DNA from: Treponema sp.
Lineage (GTDB): Bacteria > Spirochaetota > Spirochaetia > Treponematales > Breznakiellaceae
Assembly: GCA_031275535.1 (NCBI GenBank)
Contig: JAISOR010000307.1
Span: forward strand, 1-6,486
Length of the DNA: 6,486 bases
Direction of reading: 5' to 3'
In this document: positions 1 to 6,486 of the stretch, piece by piece
Layout of the letters: every line of letters begins with the position of its first letter
Numbering within the stretch: the first letter of the stretch is position 1
The notes under the pieces: generated by a model
Told to the model about the DNA's origin: nothing
Databases searched by the model: none
Seen by the model: the letters and a program-made list of their open reading frames with translations, nothing else
Program-made: the position numbers and the translations under genes

Positions 1-364
1 GGGTCCCCTCCGGGGAGCCGGAATCGCTTTAGCTCTGTCCCTGTCCAGCGCCGTGAATACCGCCCTGCTCCTCTTTTTCTTCAGGCGGAATCCCCATATT
101 GCCCTGGGAGAGATCCTTCGCCCAGCCCTTGCGTATACCCTAAAACTCGTCCTTTTTTCCGGCATTTCCCTGTTTCCCATCGTATGGACCACCCCCCGGC
201 TTCTTGCCTTCTTTGCCGGCCGGGGCCGCCTTATCGCCCATGGCATCCCGCTCCTTATCAACACCCTGCTGTTTGCGGTGCTGGGGATACTCCTTTTAGT
301 GTTGACCGGGGATAAACAGGTTCGGGCCCTTGTCAAAATAATAAGACGAAGATCCCCTACTTGA
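1..364 (+). CDS. murJ: C-terminal part of a probable lipid II flippase MurJ (MviN family), 5' end outside the window
   Basis: The reading frame is open from base 2 to the TGA at 362-364, giving 120 residues of a larger protein. A GTG at 53 could be called a start, but the frame continues upstream without a stop and the motif GAGIALALSLSSAVNTALLL spans it, so this is the interior of a gene. That motif resembles the late transmembrane region of MurJ/MviN proteins, which flip the peptidoglycan precursor lipid II across the inner membrane. Three hydrophobic segments are visible: around the motif, at LAYTLKLVLFSGISLFPIVW, and at GIPLLINTLLFAVLGILLL. A short basic tail (KIIRRRS) probably lies in the cytoplasm. 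Another MOP-superfamily polysaccharide flippase is the main alternative, because only the C-terminus can be judged. The next gene's promoter overlaps the stop codon. Confidence 0.72.
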   Translation, partial: GPLRGAGIALALSLSSAVNTALLLFFFRRNPHIALGEILRPALAYTLKLVLFSGISLFPIVWTTPRLLAFFAGRGRLIAHGIPLLINTLLFAVLGILLLVLTGDKQVRALVKIIRRRSPT

Positions 365-390
365 CTTTTATGCCTTTTTTAATGTATAAA
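361..390 (+). promoter_or_regulatory. Sigma70-type promoter for the rplU operon
   Basis: TTGACT (361-366) lies 18 bases before TATAAA (385-390), close to the -35/-10 consensus. The region after it is A+T-rich. The -35 box overlaps the murJ stop codon, so the ribosomal-protein operon can start independently of murJ. The rplU ribosome binding site AGAAGGA (408-414) follows, 9 bases before the ATG. The tRNA promoter at 5986 has the same TTGACT -35 box. The transcription start has not been measured. Confidence 0.6.
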
Positions 391-423
391 TTAATACTAT
401 TCGTGTTAGAAGGATGTTGATTC

Positions 424-735
424 ATGTATGCACTAGTGGAATTTAAGGGAAAACAGTATAAAGCGGAAAAAGGCGCCCTATTGAAGGTTGATAGGATCGA
501 TGCCGAGCCGGGGACTTCCCTGGATATTGATTCAGTCCTGCTCCTGGCCGGGGACTCGGTTTCTGTGGGGGCCCCCTATATACAGGGCGCTAAAGTTCAG
601 GCGGTGGTGGAAAGCCACGGAAAGGCTCCCAAGATCATCGTATTTAAGTACAAGCCCAAAAAGGACTATCGCCGTAAACAGGGGCACCGTCAGCAATATT
701 CTATCATTAAAATTCAGGATATTGTCGGGGCCTAA
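424..735 (+). CDS. rplU: Large-subunit ribosomal protein L21 (bL21)
   Basis: This 103-residue protein is the normal length for bL21, a 23S rRNA-binding protein of the 50S subunit. The N-terminus MYALVEFKGKQY matches the family's usual opening. The C-terminal basic block with KQGHRQ (residues 85-90), followed by YSIIKIQDI, is the family's signature rRNA-binding stretch. The ATG at 424 is supported by AGAAGGA 9 bases upstream. It is the first gene of the rplU-prp-rpmA cluster, an arrangement common in Firmicutes and also seen in spirochaetes; the next gene begins 7 bases after its stop. Confidence 0.97.
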   Translation: MYALVEFKGKQYKAEKGALLKVDRIDAEPGTSLDIDSVLLLAGDSVSVGAPYIQGAKVQAVVESHGKAPKIIVFKYKPKKDYRRKQGHRQQYSIIKIQDIVGA

Positions 736-742
736 GCCTGGG

Positions 743-1081
743 ATGATACATATCGACATGGCTTTGGATGAAGCGGGGCTTCTCATGTCTTGCAGAGTCA
801 GGGGGCATGCCGGTGCGGGGCTCCGGGGCGGCGATATTGTGTGTGCCGCCGTCTCGGTTCTTTTAAGAACGGCCCTAAGAACCCTTTCCGAAAGGGAAGG
901 GATAATAGTCCGGGGAGGCGCCCCTGAACGGGGAGCCCTGTGGCTGGAGACTGAGTATACCGGAAAAGGAAAGGATTTTCTTTCCGCCGCCGGCGCCTTT
1001 CTTATGGAGGGGATCAAATCGGTTTCCGAGGAATACCCGGATTATTGCACCTTGAATATACATACGGAACGGAGGAATTAA
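743..1081 (+). CDS. prp: Ribosomal-processing cysteine protease Prp (YsxB family)
   Basis: A 112-residue protein between L21 and L27, the usual place for Prp. In Staphylococcus aureus, Prp removes an N-terminal extension from ribosomal protein L27 with a His22/Cys34 dyad. Here the motifs RGHAGAG and [10 protein letters not shown] place His22 and Cys34 at the same residue numbers, so the active site looks intact. The frame stays open upstream into rplU, but ATG 743 gives the family's typical MIxI opening and follows the rplU stop by 7 bases. Its Shine-Dalgarno is weak, so translational coupling to rplU is likely. The usual substrate feature is absent: the adjacent L27 has no extension, so the target of this protease is uncertain. 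Family assignment is strong; substrate is unknown. Confidence 0.9.
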   Translation: MIHIDMALDEAGLLMSCRVRGHAGAGLRGGDIVCAAVSVLLRTALRTLSEREGIIVRGGAPERGALWLETEYTGKGKDFLSAAGAFLMEGIKSVSEEYPDYCTLNIHTERRN

Positions 1082-1082
1082 T

Positions 1083-1343
1083 ATGGCTCGAAAACGGGGC
1101 GGCAGCGGCGCCAAAAACGGCCGGGATTCAAATCCCCAGTACCTTGGGGTTAAGGTATCCGGCGGCTCTCTGGTAAAGGCGGGGACGATCATTGTCCGGC
1201 AGCGGGGAACCAGGATACACCCTGGAACCAACGTGGGTTGTGGGGCCGATTATACCCTCTTTGCCTTGATAGATGGAAAGGTTACCTTCTCCGCCCGGCG
1301 GGGCCGGAAACTGGCGGGGGTAGTCGCCGCCGGCTCGGAATAA
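1083..1343 (+). CDS. rpmA: Large-subunit ribosomal protein L27 (bL27), no N-terminal extension
   Basis: This 86-residue protein has the normal length of the mature form of bL27, whose N-terminus reaches the peptidyl-transferase centre of the 50S subunit. Signatures include [11 protein letters not shown] near the start, IIVRQRGT (residues 36-43) and [15 protein letters not shown] (47-61). ATG 1083 is set by a strong GGAGGA (1071-1076) 6 bases upstream, inside the end of prp; the two genes are 1 base apart. An in-frame TGA at 1053-1055 with no ATG, GTG or TTG between it and 1083 rules out a longer product with the usual start codons. The FF-containing leader that Prp cleaves in Firmicutes L27 is therefore missing. 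Confidence 0.97.
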   Translation: MARKRGGSGAKNGRDSNPQYLGVKVSGGSLVKAGTIIVRQRGTRIHPGTNVGCGADYTLFALIDGKVTFSARRGRKLAGVVAAGSE

Positions 1344-1381
1344 GTTCCGTTAGTTTGGCGGTTCTGAAGGGGATTGAAGGT

Positions 1382-1414
1382 ACGGCGTGCCCTGGGTACG
1401 CCGTTTGTGTTTTT
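1382..1414 (+). terminator. Hairpin with T-rich tail between rpmA and obg, possible terminator or attenuator
   Basis: ACGGCGT (1382-1388) and ACGCCGT (1398-1404) form a perfect 7-bp stem around a 9-base loop that can zip further (GCC with GGT). The T-rich tail TTGTGTTTTT (1405-1414) is interrupted by two G residues. No promoter for obg was recognised after it, so it probably lets some transcription through and lowers obg and downstream expression relative to the ribosomal proteins. Confidence 0.6.
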
Positions 1415-1438
1415 ACGATATATCCGGCCCCCGCATAG

Positions 1439-3785
<2,347 letters not shown>

Positions 3786-3789
<4 letters not shown>

Positions 3790-5012
3790 GAAGAACCAAG
3801 GTCGACGCCAGCGTATTTCTCTTAATCCTGATCCTCCTCTTACTGGGGGGGGGAATCGTTTTTACCCTCATGGTATTGCGTTCCGACCCCATAGAAGAGG
3901 CCCTGTCCGGAGACCGGGTTATCAACACCCTTTTTATCATTGAAAAAGAGGGGAAACCTTTAAGTTCCTATGTGTTATTTTACTATCCCGCCACCAAGCG
4001 GGCGGTGATCTTTGATGTGCCCGGCGAAGTGGGCCTAATCATTCAGCGGATTAACCGGGTCGATAGGATTGATACGGTCTATGATCCCCAAAAAGTATCG
4101 GTCTTTGAGAGTGAGGTGGAAGGTCTTTTGGGGATAGATATTAATTTTTCCGTTGTTTTTGACATGGAAAGCCTGGGAAAGGTGGTTGATTTGATTGAAG
4201 GGGTGGAGCTGTTTATCCCTTCCCCGGTGGAAGTATTTGACGGTGACCAGTCTATTTTGTTCCCCTCCGGGGTAACCCGGCTGGATGGGGATAAGGCCCG
4301 GCTCTATATTACCTATGCCCTGCCGGAAGAAGAACCCGAGCTGGCCCACTTCCGGCGGCAGCGGTTTTTCCTTGGATTTATCAAACGCCTGGGGGAAAGG
4401 GCCGACTATCTTAAAAATTCTTCGGTACTCCCCGTTTATCAGCCCCTCCTGAAGACCGGTATGAACCAACGTACCCGGATACGGCTCTTTGACGAATTAG
4501 CCCAGGTTGATATGGACAGGGTAAACATACAATCCGTTGGGGGTAATACCCGGGAAGTTTCCGGGCAGGTCCTGCTTTTCCCCTATTACGATGGCAGCCT
4601 AATCAAAGAAATCGTCCGCCAGTCCCTGGCCGGGCTTACCCGGCAGGTAGAAGGGGCTATTACCGAACGGGTCTTTACGGTGGAGATCCTGAACGGCACC
4701 TCCACTACGGGGCTTGCGGGAAGAACCGCCGAACTACTCCAGGGGTTTGGCTACGATGTCATAACCATTGGCAATGCGGACCGTAACGATTACGAGATCA
4801 CCGAAATTATAGATCGATCCGGTTATGAAGATGTGGTCAAGACCTTTGCGGATATCATACGGTGCCAAAACATCCGCTTTGAAGCTCTGTCCCCGGAAAA
4901 CATGCCGGAAAACGCGGAGATGGAAATAAATATACAAAATCTTGAATATAGATCGGATTTTACGCTCATTATTGGAAGGGATTTTAATGGACGATACGTT
5001 ACCGGGGGATGA
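3786..5012 (+). CDS. LytR/CpsA/Psr (LCP) family membrane protein with a LytR_C domain, catalytic residues degenerate
   Basis: A 408-residue protein with one N-terminal membrane anchor (residues 9-31, FLLILILLLLGGGIVF) and an extracytoplasmic remainder. Residues about 45-205 resemble the LCP domain, which in Gram-positives moves lipid-linked polymers onto peptidoglycan: RVDRIDTVYD (91-100), GIDINFSVVFDMESLGKVVDLIEGV (116-140, partial quotes GIDINFSVVF) and LDGDKARLY (166-174). The FRRQR motif (189-193) is kept. The usual PRD after the second strand reads PGE (79-81) and the YVRxR motif reads YITYA (174-178), so conserved arginines are missing. Residues about 296-400 match LytR_C (VEILNGTSTTGLAGRTAELL). 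The GTG start overlaps the nadD stop by 4 bases and has AAGGAGA 5 bases upstream. A binding or structural role is as likely as transferase activity. Confidence 0.85.
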
Positions 5013-5349
5013 CAAGACCCTTGCCATAGCATTAGGCAAACTAATCCAGGAACACCGGGGCGGGGATGTGGTGGTGATGGATCTTCGGGAATTCAATAGC
5101 TGGACCGATTTCTTTGTAATAGCCACGGTTTCCAGCAACGCCCATATCCAGGGACTCCAGCGGCATATCAAAGAATTTGCCCGGGAACAGGGGGCCGAAA
5201 TATTAAGACGGCACCGGAAGATCTCTCCGGACGATGAATGGAACCTTATTGATATGGGAACCATTGTTATCCATCTGATGACTCCAAAATCCCGCTCTTT
5301 TTATGATCTGGAACGGCTCTGGAGTACCTCTTCAATAATCAAACTCTAG
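4987..5349 (+). CDS. rsfS: Ribosomal silencing factor RsfS (YbeB/Iojap family)
   Basis: A 120-residue protein, typical of RsfS, which binds ribosomal protein L14 and blocks 30S-50S joining when nutrients are short. Family motifs are WTDFFVIATVSS (residues 39-50), EWNLIDMGTIVIHLM (84-98) and RSFYDLERLW (102-111). The frame extends upstream to an ATG at 4942, but GGAAGGG (4974-4980) lies 6 bases before ATG 4987, and the family's length and opening fit 4987. The gene starts 26 bases inside the lytR-like gene, suggesting coupled translation. RsfS commonly sits next to nadD, as here with one gene between. No convincing terminator follows before the convergent gene at 5443. Confidence 0.95.
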   Translation: MDDTLPGDDKTLAIALGKLIQEHRGGDVVVMDLREFNSWTDFFVIATVSSNAHIQGLQRHIKEFAREQGAEILRRHRKISPDDEWNLIDMGTIVIHLMTPKSRSFYDLERLWSTSSIIKL

Positions 5350-5442
5350 CTTTAGCAAAACCGGTCATTACCGCCATAGAATAATTTTCCTCTTATCCCT
5401 GTATAGGCCACATCCCCTGCGATGGTTCCCCGTAGACCCTGT

Positions 5443-5790
5443 TTACTCATCAAAATCGTCGTAATCTACATCCTCTTCGTAATCATAGTCGTCATCCTCA
5501 TCGTCATCATCGTCATCGAAATCATCATCATCGTCGTCGAAATCATCGTCATCAAAGTCGTCGTCGAAATCATCTTCCATGTCATCGAAATCATCATCTT
5601 CTTCAAGGTCGTCATCCTCATCGTCATCATCGTCTTCATCACCAAAGACAAGGAAGGGATAGGGAAAACCGTCATTTGGCTCACTGATCAGGGGCACCAA
5701 CATGAGCTCATTTTGGGTATTCGTGGTCTCATACAGAACCATGGCATTCTCCATTAGGATTATGATTCGCAGCCCGCAAAGCGGATTCAT
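5443..5790 (-). CDS. Extremely acidic small protein with an Asp-rich, aromatic-spaced C-terminal half; family not recognised
   Basis: A 115-residue protein. Residues 1-50 are ordinary (VLYETTNTQNELMLVPL, then FPYPFLVFG). Residues 51-115 contain 53 Asp/Glu and no basic residue, broken by single hydrophobics: F68, F75, F79, F84, F91, Y102, Y104, Y110 and F113. The start at 5790 has GAAGGA 8 bases upstream and a promoter at 5833-5862; an internal ATG (residue 13, 5754) is an alternative. On this strand most variation between GAT and GAC is silent, whereas on the opposite strand it would alternate Ile and Val, so this strand is the coding one. Acidic tails like this occur in RNA polymerase delta subunits, DNA mimics and chaperones, but no such domain is recognised. 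The function is unknown. It is convergent with rsfS. Confidence 0.75.
   Translation of the reverse strand: MNPLCGLRIIILMENAMVLYETTNTQNELMLVPLISEPNDGFPYPFLVFGDEDDDDDEDDDLEEDDDFDDMEDDFDDDFDDDDFDDDDDDFDDDDDDEDDDYDYEEDVDYDDFDE
5448..5644. repeat. Imperfect trinucleotide (GAT/GAC) low-complexity tract
   Basis: About 195 bases consist almost entirely of triplets GAT and GAC (ATC and GTC on the plus strand), with occasional GAA/GAG and TTT/TTC-type triplets. It encodes the acidic half of the minus-strand protein. The mixed codons suggest an older expansion held by selection on the protein rather than a fresh microsatellite, although slippage could still change its length. Confidence 0.85.
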
Positions 5791-5832
5791 GAATAATTTC
5801 CTTCAAAATACGACCACTCGTATTACTCTTGA

Positions 5833-5862
5833 AACATAAGGGACAGATTCAGTATCTGTCAA
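5833..5862 (-). promoter_or_regulatory. Promoter for the acidic-protein gene
   Basis: On the minus strand, a consensus -35 TTGACA (5862-5857) is followed after 18 bases by TATGTT (5838-5833), or after 17 by TTATGT. This lies 43 bases before the start codon at 5790. It supports independent expression of the minus-strand gene. Confidence 0.6.
5842..5860. promoter_or_regulatory. Operator-like inverted repeat inside the acidic-gene promoter
   Basis: GACAGAT (5842-5848) and ATCTGTC (5854-5860) form a perfect 7-bp inverted repeat with a 5-base centre. It overlaps the -35 box and fills most of the -35/-10 spacer, where a dimeric repressor would block polymerase. No known regulator is matched. It has no T-tract, so it is not a terminator. 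Confidence 0.5.
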
Positions 5863-5985
5863 CTGGTTTTTAATGCGATTTGAATGATTTTTTTTTATTC
5901 TTGCCGGTTTTCATATTTTATATCATTTTATGCGGGAAGTCCGGAGAATGGCTCCCTAAAATTTGAAATGTTATCGAAAGGCATC

Positions 5986-6014
5986 TTGACTTTTTTTCCG
6001 CTTTTTATTACTGT
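5986..6014 (+). promoter_or_regulatory. Promoter for tRNA-Asp
   Basis: TTGACT (5986-5991) and TACTGT (6009-6014) are separated by the ideal 17 bases. A start near 6021 would give a 5' leader of only a few bases before the tRNA at 6027. The spacer is T-rich. Confidence 0.65.
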
Positions 6015-6026
6015 AAGCTCAGTATA

Positions 6027-6101
6027 GGGGGCGTAGCGAAGCTGGTTTATCGCGCTGGCCTGTCAAGCCGGAGATCGCGGGTTCAAGCCCCGTCGCTCCC
6101 G
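6027..6101 (+). tRNA. tRNA-Asp, anticodon GTC
   Basis: The full cloverleaf can be folded. The acceptor stem GGGGGCG (6027-6033) pairs with CGCTCCC (6094-6100), with one G-U pair. The D-stem is GCGA/TCGC and the D-loop contains GG. The anticodon stem CTGGC/GCCGG has the loop CTGTCAA, with GTC at 6062-6064. The T-stem GCGGG/CCCGT encloses TTCAAGC, and the discriminator is G6101. The bases after it are TCA, so CCA is not encoded and must be added by the CCA-adding enzyme. The 3' 18 bases are duplicated downstream. Confidence 0.97.
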
Positions 6102-6131
6102 TCATAAAAACCGCCGGAGGCGGTTTTTATA
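6084..6131 (+). repeat. 48-bp direct repeat, copy 1 (tRNA-Asp 3' end plus terminator)
   Basis: Identical over 48 bases to 6303-6350. It starts within the T-loop of the tRNA, covers the 3' T-stem strand and the 3' acceptor strand, and ends one base past the terminator hairpin. A repeat beginning in a tRNA T-loop and running out of the 3' end is the usual form of an integrase attachment site. Confidence 0.9.
6104..6130 (+). terminator. Intrinsic terminator of tRNA-Asp
   Basis: ATAAAAACCGCC (6104-6115) and GGCGGTTTTTAT (6119-6130) form a perfect 12-bp stem around a GGA loop, with a T5 tract on the 3' side. The matching A5 tract means it could also stop transcription from the other strand. Confidence 0.9.
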
Positions 6132-6159
6132 CTGGAGTTTCCTGCGGAAACTCCAATGA
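6132..6159 (+). repeat. 28-base hairpin unit that interrupts copy 1 of the duplication
   Basis: TGGAGTTTCC (6133-6142) and GGAAACTCCA (6146-6155) form a perfect 10-bp stem with a 3-base loop. After copy 2 the terminator is followed directly by ATAGAGCTTT (6351-6360); after copy 1 the same ATAGAGCTTT (6160-6169) appears only after these 28 bases. The hairpin therefore looks like an insertion into copy 1, or a loss from copy 2. Confidence 0.6.
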
Positions 6160-6181
6160 ATAGAGCTTTAGGGGGCTTGAA

Positions 6182-6262
6182 GCCTTTTTGCGGCCCATGG
6201 AAGGCAAGCAGGCGCAGCCTTGCATGGGTAAACCGCCAAGGATGGCGGTTTAGCAAAAAGGC
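6182..6262 (+). other. Predicted three-way-junction structured element between the repeat copies
   Basis: An outer stem GCCTTTTTGC (6182-6191) with GCAAAAAGGC (6253-6262) encloses two hairpins. The first is CCCATG plus AAGGC (6194-6205) against GCCTT plus CATGGG (6217-6228), with one G-G mismatch. The second is TAAACCGCCA (6229-6238) against TGGCGGTTTA (6243-6252) with an AGGA loop. The helices abut and only two bases (6192-6193) are unpaired at the junction. It may be a structured RNA, or a palindromic DNA element with 10-bp terminal inverted repeats. No ORF of useful size overlaps it. Confidence 0.55.
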
Positions 6263-6275
6263 CGGCCTGGAGGGA

Positions 6276-6292
6276 GCAGACAGGAAGTCTGC
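6276..6292 (+). repeat. Small hairpin before copy 2
   Basis: GCAGAC (6276-6281) and GTCTGC (6287-6292) pair around AGGAA. GGGAGC (6272-6277) could instead pair with GCTCCC (6314-6319) of the duplicated tRNA end, mimicking part of an acceptor stem; the two structures exclude each other. Confidence 0.4.
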
Positions 6293-6302
6293 GACCGGAA
6301 GG

Positions 6303-6350
6303 CAAGCCCCGTCGCTCCCGTCATAAAAACCGCCGGAGGCGGTTTTTATA
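6303..6350 (+). repeat. 48-bp direct repeat, copy 2
   Basis: Exact copy of 6084-6131, offset by 219 bases, without the 5' part of the tRNA, so it is a tRNA-end fragment and not a gene. It carries a second copy of the terminator (stem 6323-6334 with 6338-6349). The join to ATAGAGCTTT creates a perfect TATAAT at 6347-6352, but no good -35 box lies upstream. Confidence 0.9.
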
Positions 6351-6415
6351 ATAGAGCTTTCCCCGGGAAATTCTGATACATCATAAGGAATTAGGCTTCT
6401 AAGGGGACTGGTTTG

Positions 6416-6466
6416 ATGGTTCTAGCCATCGTTTCCGTTGGACCGGAGGTTTATCGGCCCGTCTGA
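6416..6466 (+). CDS. Possible 16-codon ORF, leader-peptide-like
   Basis: ATG 6416 opens a 16-residue frame, MVLAIVSVGPEVYRPV, ending at TGA 6464-6466. AAGGGGA (6401-6407) lies 8 bases upstream, a good ribosome binding site. The stop falls in the loop of the terminator at 6457-6481. The peptide has five Val, one Ile and one Leu. It could be a leader peptide for a gene beyond the window, or chance; an ORF this short is weak evidence by itself. Confidence 0.3.
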   Translation: MVLAIVSVGPEVYRPV

Positions 6467-6481
6467 ACGGACGGGCTTTTT
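6457..6481 (+). terminator. Intrinsic terminator at the window edge
   Basis: GCCCGTC (6457-6463) and GACGGGC (6470-6476) form a perfect 7-bp stem with a 6-base loop, followed by TTTTT. No full gene lies just upstream on this strand, so it ends either a small RNA, the short ORF at 6416, or an attenuated leader. CCGTT (6435-6439) can pair with AACGG (6466-6470), an alternative that would break the terminator. Confidence 0.8.
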
Positions 6482-6486
6482 CCTTT

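Noticed and set aside
488..742. Longer 5' form of prp inside rplU
   Set aside because: The extra residues are an out-of-frame reading of L21. The Prp family starts at MIHID, and His22/Cys34 numbering fits the ATG at 743.
4942..4986. Earlier ATG for rsfS
   Set aside because: GGAAGGG sits 6 bases before ATG 4987, and the added 15 residues are an out-of-frame reading of lytR.
5350..5442. Terminator between the convergent rsfS and acidic genes
   Set aside because: Only a weak CGGT-CATT-ACCG hairpin near 5362 without a T-tract; nothing supports a terminator.
5422..5757. Plus-strand frame opposite the acidic gene, giving an Ile/Val-rich membrane-like protein
   Set aside because: It is the complement of GAT/GAC codons. 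Variation on this strand would change residues, and the start has no ribosome binding site, while the minus strand has a promoter and GAAGGA.
6272..6320. Second, degenerate tRNA gene around copy 2
   Set aside because: Only the 3' 18 bases match the tRNA. There is no D-arm or anticodon arm, and GGGAGC/GCTCCC pairing alone does not make a tRNA.
6084..6350. CRISPR array
   Set aside because: Only two repeat copies of 48 bp with a 171-base gap, and the repeat is a tRNA end plus a terminator.

Overview
The window reads as a chromosomal segment of a spirochaete, most likely a Treponema of moderate G+C. This is inferred from the gene order rplU - prp - rpmA - obg - nadD/yqeK - lytR-like - rsfS and from protein style; no database search was possible. 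It begins in the last 120 codons of an integral-membrane protein that looks like the lipid II flippase MurJ.

Positions 361-5349 hold a tight plus-strand gene block. A sigma70-type promoter overlaps the murJ stop. It is followed by ribosomal protein L21, the cysteine protease Prp, ribosomal protein L27, a hairpin/T-tract that may attenuate transcription, the GTPase Obg, a NadD-YqeK fusion, an LCP/LytR-family membrane protein and the ribosomal silencing factor RsfS. Two junctions are 4-base GTGA overlaps, and rsfS starts 26 bases inside lytR. The shared theme is ribosome assembly and control (L21, L27, Prp, Obg, RsfS), joined to NAD synthesis, dinucleotide turnover and the cell envelope.

Positions 5443-5862 hold a convergent minus-strand gene for a 115-residue protein whose last 65 residues are 53 Asp/Glu spaced by single aromatic or hydrophobic residues. 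It has its own promoter, with a perfect 7-bp inverted repeat between the -35 and -10 boxes.

Positions 5986-6486 are non-coding apart from one possible tiny ORF, and are the most unusual part. A promoter drives tRNA-Asp(GTC), followed by a 12-bp intrinsic terminator. The last 18 bases of the tRNA plus the whole terminator (48 bp) recur as a perfect direct repeat 219 bp downstream, like attachment-site ends. Between the copies lie a 10-bp hairpin that looks inserted, a tightly packed predicted three-way junction and another hairpin, with no integrase gene. The window ends with a possible 16-codon leader-like ORF running into a strong terminator, which may regulate a gene beyond the edge.

The best candidates for something undescribed are the palindrome-rich tRNA-end duplication, the acidic protein with its palindromic promoter, and a Prp protease beside an L27 that lacks the N-terminal extension Prp normally removes.
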